A DNA stretch of 64,000 bases from positions 806,001 through 870,000 of the forward strand of contig OY729430.1 of NCBI GenBank assembly GCA_963422415.1. The letters are read 5' to 3'. Of this stretch, positions 26,005 through 35,027 are shown piece by piece. Every line of letters starts with the position of its first letter. Positions within the stretch are counted from its first letter, which is position 1. Under the pieces are notes generated by a model, which was not told where the DNA came from, did not search any database, and was given only the letters and a program-made list of their open reading frames with translations. Origin of the DNA: Bin34 sp963422415. GTDB lineage: Bacteria > Chloroflexota > Anaerolineae > Caldilineales > Caldilineaceae. The translations under genes and the position numbers were made by a program.

Positions 26005-27273
26005 ATGTTGATGCTGTCACGCAATCTGCGCGCTGCCATCTTGGGGTTTGGACGATCCGTGAATCCGGATGCCAGACGGCTGATGGTGGGTACCATGATC
26101 CTGTCAGCTCTGATGATGGGAGTGGGTAGCGTAACCCGCGCGCTCTTTGTCCTGCGACTGGGTCTGGGCACCGAGTTCTTCGGCACCTTCAATGCCTTTG
26201 GAGCCTTGGGCTATATGGGATTGGCCGTGCCCGCCGGAATGCTCAGCAGCCGCATCGGCCTCAAGAATTCCATGCTTCTGGGGACCGGGGTTTTCGTCGT
26301 GGGGTTCGTGGGCGGCAGCCTGGTGGAGAGCCTGCCTCCGGCCTACTGGGCAGCCTTTGCCTTGGCCCTGCAATTGGTTCTGGCGGCCGGCTTCGCGATG
26401 TTTTCGGTGAACGCCTCGCCGGCCATCATGTCCACCACTCGGCCGGACAACCGCTCCAAGATCTATGGGGCCGTTAGCGCGGCCCGCAACTTCGGGACGC
26501 TGGTGGGCATGCTGGTGGGGGGATTTCTGCCCACGATCCTGGCCCGCAGCATGAATCTCTCGCTTGACACCACGGCCCCCTATCGTCTGGCCATGCTGAT
26601 CTGTGCGGTGATCGTTCTGCCCGGCATCTACGCCATCATGCGTTTCAATGAGGACCAGCAGCCGCGGACGCAGCACAAATTCGACAACCGGAACGTGTTT
26701 CCCATCATGCCGGTGGGCCTGATTTTGGTGTATGTCATCTTCAGCCAGGGAGCCGTAGCGGTGTGCCACTCCTTCTGCAATGCCTATATGGACGAGGAGT
26801 TGCGCCTCAGTTCCAGTGCCATCGGCATCCTGGGCGCCTTGGGCCAGCTGTGCGCGGTGATCGTGCCTTTCACCGTGCCTCGCCTGAGTCGGCACATGAA
26901 CAATGGCAATCTGCTGGCCTTGGCTTCCATGGGCACCGCGTTGATGGTATTGCCCCTGGCCCTGATCGAAAATTGGGCCGGGGTGGGCCTGGGGCGTCTG
27001 GGCATCATGTCCTTGGCGGCGATCTGGATGCCGGTGGTGCAGATCTACCAGATGGAGATGGTGCAGCGGGAATGGCGGCCATTGGCCTTTGCCTTTCTGT
27101 CTGTGGCCTTGGGCCTCAACTACGGTACCCTCAGCTACTTCGGAGGCCGAGTGATCACCCAGTGGGGGTATCCCACGCTGTTCCTGATCTGCGCGGGCCT
27201 GACGGTGATGGGCAGCATCGTGCTCTTCATTGTGCAACGGTTGCCCTTGATGCAGCCCAAGTACGCCAACTGA
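26005..27273 (+). CDS. MFS transporter
   Basis: A major facilitator of about 422 residues with roughly twelve membrane helices in two six-helix halves separated by a charged cytoplasmic loop (MRFNEDQQPRTQHKFDNRNV). The helix 2-3 loop has a degenerate MFS motif (SSRIGLKNSMLL). Substrate is unknown. An in-frame TTG at 25999 would add two residues. It lies upstream of a short-chain dehydrogenase separated by a promoter-like sequence, so the two may be transcribed separately. Confidence 0.85.
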   Translation: MLMLSRNLRAAILGFGRSVNPDARRLMVGTMILSALMMGVGSVTRALFVLRLGLGTEFFGTFNAFGALGYMGLAVPAGMLSSRIGLKNSMLLGTGVFVVGFVGGSLVESLPPAYWAAFALALQLVLAAGFAMFSVNASPAIMSTTRPDNRSKIYGAVSAARNFGTLVGMLVGGFLPTILARSMNLSLDTTAPYRLAMLICAVIVLPGIYAIMRFNEDQQPRTQHKFDNRNVFPIMPVGLILVYVIFSQGAVAVCHSFCNAYMDEELRLSSSAIGILGALGQLCAVIVPFTVPRLSRHMNNGNLLALASMGTALMVLPLALIENWAGVGLGRLGIMSLAAIWMPVVQIYQMEMVQREWRPLAFAFLSVALGLNYGTLSYFGGRVITQWGYPTLFLICAGLTVMGSIVLFIVQRLPLMQPKYAN

Positions 27274-27348
27274 ACCGCCATTTGACCCTGCCTGCATCGT
27301 CCCCGGTATTCGGTCTGCGGTGGCGTCTCTGAAGCCTAGGCATACCAA

Positions 27349-27376
27349 TTGACAGACAGGTCGGCAGCCTTATTAC
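27349..27376 (+). promoter_or_regulatory. Sigma70-like promoter for the SDR gene
   Basis: TTGACA (27349-27354), 16-base spacer, TATTAC (27371-27376), 80 bases before the SDR start. A small hairpin CGGGC-TATGCG-GCCCG with a following CCTTTTC lies in the leader at about 27409-27430. Confidence 0.5.
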
Positions 27377-27455
27377 ATGGGGTGGTTTTACAATACAGAG
27401 GGCAAACGGGCTATGCGGCCCGCCTTTTCGCCACAGTTACACAGGACAAAGGAAC

Positions 27456-28187
27456 ATGAACGAACTGCAGGGCAAAATCTGCGTCATTACGGGTGCGGGT
27501 ACGGGTATAGGCAAAGGCATTGCACGCCGCTTTGCCAAGGCCGGCGGCACATTGGTACTGGCTTCGCGCAAAGAGGCCAATCTGAACGACACGGCCCAAG
27601 AGGTTCGCGCGCTAGGCGCAGAGGTGATGATCAAGGTCACCGATGTGACCGATGAAACCGCGGTTCTGGATCTGTTTGCGGCAGTAGATGCGCAGTACGG
27701 GCGCGTGGACATCTTGATCAACAATTCGGGGGTCTTTGACAATGGACCCATCCATGAATTGAGCCTGGAGACTTGGCAGAAGGTGGTAGATGTCAACCTG
27801 ACCGGGCCCTTCCTATGCGCCCGCTCCGCCTTCAAGAGCATGTTGAAAACCGGCGGTGGCCGCATCGTGAATATAGGCAGCATTTCGGCGCAGATGTGCC
27901 GGCCCAATGCTTCCCCCTACAATTCCACCAAGCACGGCTTGGTGGGTTTGACGAAGTCCATTGCGCTGGAAGGACGCGACCACAACATCGTAGGCAGTAT
28001 GTTGCATCCGGGCAACATACTGACGGAACGGCGCGCGGCCAGTGACAAGCCGACGGATCAGGAGTCGATGATGACTGTGGATGAACTGGCCGAGACGGCT
28101 TTGGTGATGGTCATGCTGCCGCTGCACGTGAATGTACTGGAAACCATCGTGCTGCCCACTACGCAGGCGTACATAGGCCGCGGGTGA
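27456..28187 (+). CDS. Short-chain dehydrogenase/reductase (classical SDR)
   Basis: A 243-residue NAD(P)-dependent oxidoreductase. The cofactor loop GAGTGIG is at 13-19, the structural NNSG at 89-92, the catalytic serine in NIGSISAQ at about 142, and the catalytic Tyr155-x3-Lys159 in YNSTKHG. Length is normal for classical SDRs. Likely forms tetramers and oxidises or reduces an alcohol/ketone; substrate unknown. Own promoter upstream; no partner gene downstream. Confidence 0.93.
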   Translation: MNELQGKICVITGAGTGIGKGIARRFAKAGGTLVLASRKEANLNDTAQEVRALGAEVMIKVTDVTDETAVLDLFAAVDAQYGRVDILINNSGVFDNGPIHELSLETWQKVVDVNLTGPFLCARSAFKSMLKTGGGRIVNIGSISAQMCRPNASPYNSTKHGLVGLTKSIALEGRDHNIVGSMLHPGNILTERRAASDKPTDQESMMTVDELAETALVMVMLPLHVNVLETIVLPTTQAYIGRG

Positions 28188-28417
28188 CATAATTCACCCA
28201 GACGGGTATATGCCTGTTGCCATCGTTGAAGTCACGCCTACTAGACAGGGCTGCATCTACAATGGGGAATGCTCGCGCCGTGGTGGCGCAGCAGGCGTCG
28301 ACCTCTTCAAAAGAGTTGGAAGACTTCGCTTGACGTCCAGTGCTCCCGTCGGGGCGGACTGTCATTGAGGGTAACTAATAAGCGGATGTTTGCGGGACAT
28401 CAATTCCCCCACCGGTC

Positions 28418-28846
28418 TTGCGCTCAGCTGTCGTCTGGAACGATTCCCATGCCTGTCCAAGGCCCTGCGAACGTGGAGAGTGCAATGCAGCCTCAAGCCT
28501 GGGCCACGGGACCTTGGCCGTGGCCCAGGCGGATGGATGGCAGACGCTGGGTTATGTGCGGGCAGTGGATCATCGTGACTGCTATCAGGAAATCGTCAAT
28601 GGCGCGCCTGGCTTAATCGAGCCGGGCACGCTGGTGTGCCGTCTTGCCGCGGAAGAAGGGATGGACATAGGGACATGGGGATGGGAGACATTCAACAGCT
28701 CCAACTCTTGTTGTTATCGTTTGCAATCCGATGAAGGGGAAACCTACCGGTTCAAGGGCATTCTGATGGGACCCCCTGATCCCGCTATGGGTCCGCATGG
28801 AGATCGTGTCTGCATAAAAACAAGTGGTCCCGTATGCCAGGAGTGA
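28418..28846 (+). CDS. Possible hypothetical protein
   Basis: An open frame of 142 codons. The part from about residue 30 on (HGTLAVAQADGWQTLGYVRA, then EPGTLVCRLAAEEGMDIGTW, then SDEGETYRFKGILMGPPDPA) looks like a real protein by composition, but the first 30 residues do not, and no good start or ribosome-binding site is seen (the frame opens at TTG). No family recognised. It may be a remnant whose N-terminus is lost; it sits in a gene-poor stretch next to other fragments. Confidence 0.35.
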   Translation: MRSAVVWNDSHACPRPCERGECNAASSLGHGTLAVAQADGWQTLGYVRAVDHRDCYQEIVNGAPGLIEPGTLVCRLAAEEGMDIGTWGWETFNSSNSCCYRLQSDEGETYRFKGILMGPPDPAMGPHGDRVCIKTSGPVCQE

Positions 28847-29652
28847 AGATGGCGAGAGTGGCACATAGCTCGCATCCGAGCCCACAGGAGGCATATCTCC
28901 CTGTCGGATTCATCGTGTCCTCTCTGGACGACTGTGCCAGAGCGATCCACTATAACTGTAGATGTACATAGTCGGCTTTGCGATTCTCCACGCGCCGGCG
29001 GTTGTCGGATATACAGAAAGCGTATCCCAGTTACTGGATCTTCGATCACAATCGCCGTCGCTGGCTCTTGAATGCACAATCCCATCCGATGAATCACCGT
29101 CCGTCATGGGTCTAGACCCACCCGATTCGGGTTCCCCCTGTCGCGGATCGTCTGTTCTCCTTCCTGCGCGAACTGATCCGGCAGCATGACACACGAGAGA
29201 CTATAGATTGGGAGCCATGGCAGGCCGTCAGCCGCTGTCTGCACGACGAGGAGCTTGACGCATGCTGGAGCCATGCAAAAAGTCAAAGGTGGCTCCACAC
29301 AGCTCGATCCATTGGGTGTCAAGGGATGAGGGGATCTGTGGCTTCAACCCCACCATTGAGGCGGCTGGCTATGAGCCATACTGGATCGAATTGGATCATT
29401 GTTTGGGCAAGAAAGACCGCATCTTGGCCGCGATCCGCCAGTTCCGTTTTGAGGTTCATGCTACCCTTGCTGGCTGGCTGTGAGGTTGCGTTCATACCCC
29501 TTCCCCAGTGTGCTACCGTAGAGGCAGTCACGGGTGCCCCATCCCTATGGGACACCCGCGGCCGACAAACCCGTGAAGAGATCTGGGACGTTGCGTAGAG
29601 GTGCGGAATGGCTCAGGGCCCACATTTCCCCGCATCACCGCGGAGAATCACG
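28847..29652. other. Gene-poor stretch with possible coding remnants
   Basis: About 800 bases without a credible intact gene. Two short plus-strand pieces read like broken coding sequence: around 29010-29100 (DIQKAYPSYWIFDHNRRRWL, faintly like the YWIVD segment of Uma2-type nucleases) and around 29140-29290 (RELIRQHDTRETIDWEPWQA). Neither has a start or extended similarity, so they are not called as genes. Confidence 0.4.
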
Positions 29653-29904
29653 ATGAGTGCCAAGGTAAAGATGATCAACCAAGACGCGTATCAAGACCTA
29701 ACCGCTGCCGGGATGGCAGTCGCCAGCCATATTCCGGACTGGTCGCAGTTCGCTACCAAGCGGGACATGAGCCAGCTGCGGCAGGACATGAAGCAGCTGG
29801 AAAGCCGACTCATCCGCTGGATGGTGGGAATTTTCCTGACATTCCTGGCATTGCTGGGGAGGCTGATCACACTGTCCCTGAACATCTACGGCATGCTCGG
29901 CTAG
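29653..29904 (+). CDS. Small coiled-coil membrane protein
   Basis: An 83-residue protein. Residues 1-30 include SHIPDWSQFATKRDM, residues 30-47 form a heptad-type helix (LRQDMKQLESRLIRWM), and the C-terminus is one hydrophobic helix (VGIFLTFLALLGRLITLSL). The start at 29653 has GGAG about ten bases upstream; an upstream in-frame ATG (29608) gives 15 extra residues. This short coiled coil plus single helix resembles many tiny proteins in mobile or accessory regions; function unknown. A broken echo of the PDWSQFATK segment occurs at 30517-30552. Confidence 0.6.
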   Translation: MSAKVKMINQDAYQDLTAAGMAVASHIPDWSQFATKRDMSQLRQDMKQLESRLIRWMVGIFLTFLALLGRLITLSLNIYGMLG

Positions 29905-30516
29905 CCTGTCCGCGGGGCTCTGGCCACAGGCTGATTCCATACTCTCTCTATACAGGGCTGGGTTGATATTGGATGCAGTGGGCACGGTCCTGGATCGAGA
30001 GCCAGATGGCTCCGAACTGTTGCCATCTCGTTTGCAGCACAGCGCCACTGAAGCTGGTGGTGTGTCAGACAGTGACCCGTTCTTTGTAGTCTTTCCACCA
30101 ATCCAGATCCCCAGAGTCAAGCCCCCAAGGATGGGGAACGGAAAGGAATGACATAGGCCGCCGAATGCTGCCGTGTATCGTTTGCATTGGACACTGTAAA
30201 AACCGTGTGTTCCCTCACAGCATGTTGCCGGAAATCAGCTGCCCAGTAGTGGGCCAACAGTGCAATAGGGGGATTACCTACCATACGACCGACCCTGCAG
30301 TCTGCGTACGCGCAGGATTTTTCCTCTTGGCGCAACCCCAAACTGCAGGGCGCACCCTGTGCCGATGGACTTGGTCCCCTGCCACCTATGACCTTGCCCT
30401 CTTTTCGCGATAAGAGCCTGCTGCAATCGGCACTGGTCCTGATCACGCTGCAGACTGTAGCCGCCTGGTGGACCGCCTGATCCGGATACGCCTGCAACAT
30501 CCGCCCGCCCGGCAGC

Positions 30517-30552
30517 CGGACTGGTCGCAGTTCGCCACCAAACAGGACATGA
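30517..30552 (+). pseudogene. Fragment duplicating part of the small coiled-coil gene
   Basis: The 36 bases here encode PDWSQFATKQDM, nearly the same as PDWSQFATKRDM in the intact gene around 29735-29770, with only a few base differences. Flanking sequence upstream is also similar in codon content but out of frame. It is a decayed duplicate or a leftover of a second family member. Confidence 0.6.
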
Positions 30553-30703
30553 TCCCTGTCAGGGTTTCCTCTTACCATAAATGAGAGTAATGTCGCTTTC
30601 GTGGATATAACACTCACGAGATGGAGCCAGCAGGGTCATCTCACTATGAGCGGTACTTGCGCGGATTTCAATTGCGACGACTTCATCGCTTTTCTGATCA
30701 TAG

Positions 30704-30732
30704 CCGGGAACGCAGAAGATCTGCGTTCCCGG
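30704..30732. terminator. Perfect 13-bp hairpin, possible terminator
   Basis: CCGGGAACGCAGA (30704-30716), loop AGA, TCTGCGTTCCCGG (30720-30732), followed by AACATTTTC. Strong stem with a weak T-rich tail. It overlaps a short plus-strand frame of no known function. Confidence 0.45.
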
Positions 30733-31276
30733 AACATTTTCTAGTGGAGCGGTCAGAATCGTACCTTGGCCATACGATTACAGGAGATGGACGATTTGTC
30801 AGTCAGGACGGGACATCGCAAGGGCACATGTATATTTGAAAAGAGACAATGGTCTTGTGATAACGCAGAAGCCGAAGTCGGATTTATCTCTAGATTCTAG
30901 GTGCCGACAATGATTAGGCGGCTGGGGGCGGGGCGACGTTGGCTGAGCTGATCATGCACTGGTCCACATGCTCAATCCCATGCATTCATAGGGACACACA
31001 AATGTATGAGGAAGGTAAAGCGGAAGCTTGGCAAGATCCCACCAGCCAGATTGAGCCCATGTGCATGTGGGCGTATCGCCTGCTTCAGGACGATCAACAT
31101 GAGGAAGTAGAGTTTCCGAAAGCAAGGCATAGCTATCCCTCGATTTTTCTGCCAGCTATTAGGGGCATTGCATTCCTCACACAGGGTATCTATGTCGTTC
31201 GTCGGCTACCGAATTCCTGTGGTTCTGATGGCCATCAGAGAGGTTTGGCCAAGATCAGTTTTTCCAGCACTTGCTC

Positions 31277-32815
31277 TCAGTCAGCGAATGTAAACTGACA
31301 CTCGTCAAGGTTCAATTTGGGGTTGCCATAGTATGCTCCTGCGCGCCCCGTCAAGGAGTGCACTCGCGTCCCTACCTTGATGCCCTTCCCAGTGAATTTC
31401 TCGTATGCAATCTCCTCGCACTCAATCTCCAAGGACTCGGCGCCGGGGAGCGGATAGATCACATCAAATCCACGGTTGCGGGTACGCGATACGATCCCGA
31501 CCCCTGCAAGTTCAATGACATTTTGGGTGAACCTGGCCAATGCCGCGTAGTAGTCCGTATTGTAAGCGGTTGTCAACTCCGAAGGTGTGACGACTATTGT
31601 TGGTGTCTCCACCACCGGCAGGTCATCCGATACATTGTCCTTCGTCCCCGGTTCGTGCCACTGACACTCGTCAAGGTCCAATTGGGGACTGCTGCTGTAT
31701 CTTCCTGCACGCCCCGTCAGGGAGTGCATTTGCGTCCCTACCTTGATGCCCTTCCTGGTGAATTCCTCGTATGCAATCTCCTCGCACTCAATCTCCAAGG
31801 ACTCGGCGCCGGGGAGCGGATAGATCACATCAAATCCACGGTTGCGGGTACGCGATACGATCCCGACCCCTGCAAGTTCAATGACATTTTGGGTGAACCT
31901 GGCCAATGCCGCGTAGTAGTCCGTATTGTAAGCGGTTGTCAACTCCGAAGGTGTGACAACTATTGTTGGTGTCTCCACCACCGGCAGGTCATCCGGTACA
32001 TTGTCCTTCGTCCCCGGTTCGTGCCACTGACACTCGTCAAGGTCCAATTGGGGACTGCTGCTGTATCTTCCTGCACGCCCCGTCAGGGAGTGCATTTGCG
32101 TCCCTACCTTGATGCCCTTCCTGGTGAATTCCTCGTATGCAATCTCCTCGCACTCAATCTCCAAGGACTCGGCGCCGGGGAGCGGATAGATCACATCAAA
32201 TCCACGGTTGCGGGTACGCGATACGATCCCGACCCCTGCAAGTTCAATGACATTTTGGGTGAACCTGGCCAATGCCGCGTAGTAGTCCGTATTGTAAGCG
32301 GTTGTCAACTCCGAAGGTGTGACGACTATTGTTGGTGTCTCCACCACCGGCAGGTCATCCGGTACATTGTCCACCAGAAATGCCGCAATCCAAGCTCCGC
32401 GGGCTAACCACAGCCAGTCGCCAGCCAGATTACGCCCCACTACTTCCAGTGCCGTGCCCTGCGCTACCCTGCCTGCAATGTCATAGGTTGTGCCCGGTCC
32501 TCCACGCAGCCGAGAAGTGCTATTGGCTGTTGCTGGAGAGAATGCCTCGCCCTCTGGCTCGTGTATTGGAACTTGAATGATCTGACCTACATAGATGTTG
32601 TAGTTGCCGGTAAGCTGTGGATTCAAGGTTTGCAACTGCTCGACTGTCGTGTCATGGTCCTGAGCAATCGTCATCAATGTATCACCCACACGAATAATGT
32701 AGGAGGTTGTATCTTCCGCCTGAGCTATCGACCCTGCAACACTGAGCATCAACCCCAGCGTTGCCATTGACCCGAGTAGAAAGCGTACAGCCAATCCCCT
32801 CTTCTTTTCGTTCAT
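31277..32815 (-). CDS. Secreted LysM-SH3 protein with three 122-residue tandem repeats
   Basis: A 512-residue exported protein. Signal peptide MNEKKRGLAVRFLLGSMATL to AQA-ED; LysM peptidoglycan-binding domain about 37-83 (YIIRVGDTLMTIAQDHDTT, then YVGQIIQVP); bacterial SH3-like domain about 98-147 (SRLRGGPGTTYDIAG, GDWLWLARGAWI); then three copies of a 122-residue module beginning DNVPDDLPVVETPTIVV and containing YYAALARFTQNVIELAGVG and CEEIAYEEFTRKGIKVGT. The first two copies are almost identical, the last diverges and ends in CQFTFAD. The ATG at 32815 has GGAGAT upstream. Likely cell-wall bound; the repeat module is not one I recognise. Single gene, no operon partner. Confidence 0.85.
   Translation of the reverse strand: MNEKKRGLAVRFLLGSMATLGLMLSVAGSIAQAEDTTSYIIRVGDTLMTIAQDHDTTVEQLQTLNPQLTGNYNIYVGQIIQVPIHEPEGEAFSPATANSTSRLRGGPGTTYDIAGRVAQGTALEVVGRNLAGDWLWLARGAWIAAFLVDNVPDDLPVVETPTIVVTPSELTTAYNTDYYAALARFTQNVIELAGVGIVSRTRNRGFDVIYPLPGAESLEIECEEIAYEEFTRKGIKVGTQMHSLTGRAGRYSSSPQLDLDECQWHEPGTKDNVPDDLPVVETPTIVVTPSELTTAYNTDYYAALARFTQNVIELAGVGIVSRTRNRGFDVIYPLPGAESLEIECEEIAYEEFTRKGIKVGTQMHSLTGRAGRYSSSPQLDLDECQWHEPGTKDNVSDDLPVVETPTIVVTPSELTTAYNTDYYAALARFTQNVIELAGVGIVSRTRNRGFDVIYPLPGAESLEIECEEIAYEKFTGKGIKVGTRVHSLTGRAGAYYGNPKLNLDECQFTFAD
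31295..32392 (-). repeat. Three 366-bp tandem repeats
   Basis: Units 31295-31660, 31661-32026 and 32027-32392 (the last diverging after about 32371) have the same phase: the marker CTGACACTCGTCAAGG starts at 31295, 31661 and 32027. The two right-hand units are nearly identical at the DNA level. The unit is a multiple of three (122 codons), keeping the frame. Confidence 0.95.
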
Positions 32816-33763
32816 CGGGTCATCTCCATTCACAAGACCTGAGCAAACCACAGATGCATCTAGATATATTGCTTTGCTTCGGCAGACCTAATCCACGAAC
32901 CGTAACACGCGGTTGACGTCAACCGGTCCGTGCTTAACAATGAGCATACCATCTGATTGTCATAATGTACTTTCGGTGGAAAAATGATTGTCTGCAAAAG
33001 GCGTAGGCACTGCAGATCTGCCCTGTCCTTGCTGTCTTCAAACATAAAACTGCCGATCTCCGCTCCGATATGATCAATCCCCAAACTCAACTCTTGTGTA
33101 TTTTTAACGCTTGATTGCTCTCGGGTCTGAAGCAACATTCCACGACAGGATCGCGGAAGGTACGAATACTTTGCAGGACGATATAGTGGATTGGTTGCTA
33201 GTGAACGTGGCTATGAATTGGTGCTGACTCCAAGATGCAGGGAAGGTAGATAGCAGGATACCCAAAGATACGCAGAACCCAAGCGATCGCCCCCTCCATA
33301 TAGCCTTCTCTGTAGCAGGCCTGAGTCAGGCAAAAATTCACTGTCACATTTGAATTGCAACCGTAACAGTTGTCGGCTGCAATCGGTCTCCGACAAGCAA
33401 GGCCGGATACCGCTGCAGGCACCGGCGTGTCCGTCCGTGCGATGATCCACTGCTGCACGGACAGAGAGAGTTCTGGCCCGCGCTGGATTCGTTAACTGGC
33501 CCTCATCGCAACTCGTTCTTGCAACAGGACGCCAGCATCCTGTGAAGTCAAGCCACTCTCTCCTTTTTGCATTCCTTTCACACGGTGCAGGTGTATCGCA
33601 TGGATTTTGAATTACGCTCGAAGGCTGCTATCCGTACAACCGTTGCCTCGCGTGATTAGGGTCAAGGGTACAACTTCAACTAGAGGCGCCCGGTATGCCG
33701 CGTGCCGATATCTGGCAGATTCGTTCCTTATACAGTGATTTCAACTGCGGAACTCTCGGTAAA
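32816..33763. other. Gene-poor region
   Basis: About 950 bases, relatively AT-rich, without a credible gene. It carries the promoter region of the LysM gene (minus strand), including a 14-bp palindrome GGTTGACGTCAACC at 32911-32924. Short minus-strand frames at 32860-33138 and 33198-33458 show no recognisable domain. Confidence 0.4.
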
Positions 33764-34774
33764 TTAGAAAAAGTAGGCGCGGTCCTCGCGGGCAGAGACA
33801 TAGATGCCCTCCAGCAACTCGTTGAGGTTGCGGCCATCGTCGATGGTAATGGTCATCTCCTCGTCGCGCAGGATCGCCGCGATCCATTGATCCATGGGCA
33901 TGGGCAGCGCCGCGGGCATGGAGCCGGGACTGACCTGCAGGGCCCCGCTGAGATGGGTTCCGTCAATGTGGTCGGTGCCGCGGATTTCCATGAGACCGGT
34001 ACTGGTCTCCCAGCCTAGGAAACCCTTGGTGCCGTAGATCTCGACGTGATTCGGACCGGCATGCTGTACCCAGGAGACATCCAGAATGCCCAGCGCCCCC
34101 GAGGCGAATTCCACCACGGCCGCGGCCTGGTCGTCAATGTCGTAGGCTCCCGAGAAATTCTGCACACGGGCCACCACGCTCCGAGGCTGTCCCATGAACC
34201 AACGCATGACGTCTACCGTATGACAGCCCAAGTCAAAGAGGGAGCCACCGCCCGCCTGCTCCGCGTCGCCAAACCAGAGGGTGCCGCCCTTGAACCATTG
34301 GCCCAAGGCAGCGCTGTGGGCAATGCGGGCGCGCATCATGGTCAGGTCTCCCAGCCATCCCGCGTCCAGCGCCCGCTGGGCGTACAGGGTCTGAGGCAAG
34401 GTGCGACTGGGCAGGGATATCATGAACTTGACTCCGCTGGCCTTGACTTCCCGGGTGACTTCCTCGGCCTCCGCCAAGGTCACGGTAAGGGCCTTCTCCG
34501 TGAAGATGTGCTTACCGGCCTGGGCGGCGGCTATCAGCACGTCCCGGTGTGTGTTGGTGGTGGCATTGACCACCACCGCGTCGACATCATCCCGCTTCAG
34601 GACCCTTTCCAGGTCGTTGTCGTAGGGCAGGTGCAGCTGGGCGGCAGCGGCTTGGCCGCGTGAATCCATGTCGTCCCAGATGCAGGCGATTTCGGCTTCC
34701 GGATGCTTGCGGATGTGAGCGGCGTAGCCGCCGGCGTGCACATGGGCGAAACTGAGCATGGCGATGCGCAACAT
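33764..34774 (-). CDS. Gfo/Idh/MocA-family NAD(P)-dependent oxidoreductase
   Basis: A 336-residue dehydrogenase. The N-terminal Rossmann half begins MLRIAMLSFAHVHAGGYAAH (an atypical glycine-poor nucleotide loop), contains VVVNATTNTHRDVLIAAAQA and the family motif FTEKALTVT (EKP-like, with Ala for Pro). The C-terminal half carries FDLGCHTVDVMRWFMG, the GxHxxD/H catalytic segment. It likely oxidises a sugar or inositol derivative. The ATG at 34774 has AAGGA upstream; the open frame beyond it has no family similarity. It is divergent from an enolase-superfamily gene and sugar epimerase, forming a sugar-acid cassette. Confidence 0.9.
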   Translation of the reverse strand: MLRIAMLSFAHVHAGGYAAHIRKHPEAEIACIWDDMDSRGQAAAAQLHLPYDNDLERVLKRDDVDAVVVNATTNTHRDVLIAAAQAGKHIFTEKALTVTLAEAEEVTREVKASGVKFMISLPSRTLPQTLYAQRALDAGWLGDLTMMRARIAHSAALGQWFKGGTLWFGDAEQAGGGSLFDLGCHTVDVMRWFMGQPRSVVARVQNFSGAYDIDDQAAAVVEFASGALGILDVSWVQHAGPNHVEIYGTKGFLGWETSTGLMEIRGTDHIDGTHLSGALQVSPGSMPAALPMPMDQWIAAILRDEEMTITIDDGRNLNELLEGIYVSAREDRAYFF

Positions 34775-35027
34775 GGGACAATCCTTGACGTGACATGGGA
34801 GTTCGACGACCTGACCGCACGGTGCCAAATCCGTTTCATTATCCTGCAAGAACCGCAGGACAGCCAATCTCGCTGCGGAAATGCCAAGCGATCTCTTCCG
34901 GCGCGCCGGCGCGGATTCAAGTACACTTACAAGACATACCCTTCTGCTAGGTTGACCCGGCCAGTGCCCTTTGCAAAAGAGCTGTACATGGCTGTGGCGA
35001 TCGGTGCGACCAGGACCCCAATGCCCC

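Larger units (their letters stand above)
29905..31276. other. Long gene-poor region
   Basis: About 1.37 kb with no credible intact gene. It contains a partial copy of the upstream small membrane-protein gene (30517-30552), a 13-bp perfect hairpin (30704-30732), and several short plus-strand frames, including 30642-30749 (35 codons, MSGTCADFNCDDFIAFLIIA) and 30939-31298 (119 codons), which have no recognisable features. Confidence 0.45.

Noticed and set aside
29010..29100. Possible Uma2 nuclease fragment (DIQKAYPSYWIFDHNRRRWL)
   Set aside because: Only a YWIFD-like piece agrees; sequence before it does not match the family and there is no start, so the resemblance may be chance.
31271..32407. 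Long plus-strand frame across the 366-bp repeats
   Set aside because: It is antisense to the LysM repeat gene; the repeat keeps several frames open. No signal peptide, domain or ribosome-binding site.
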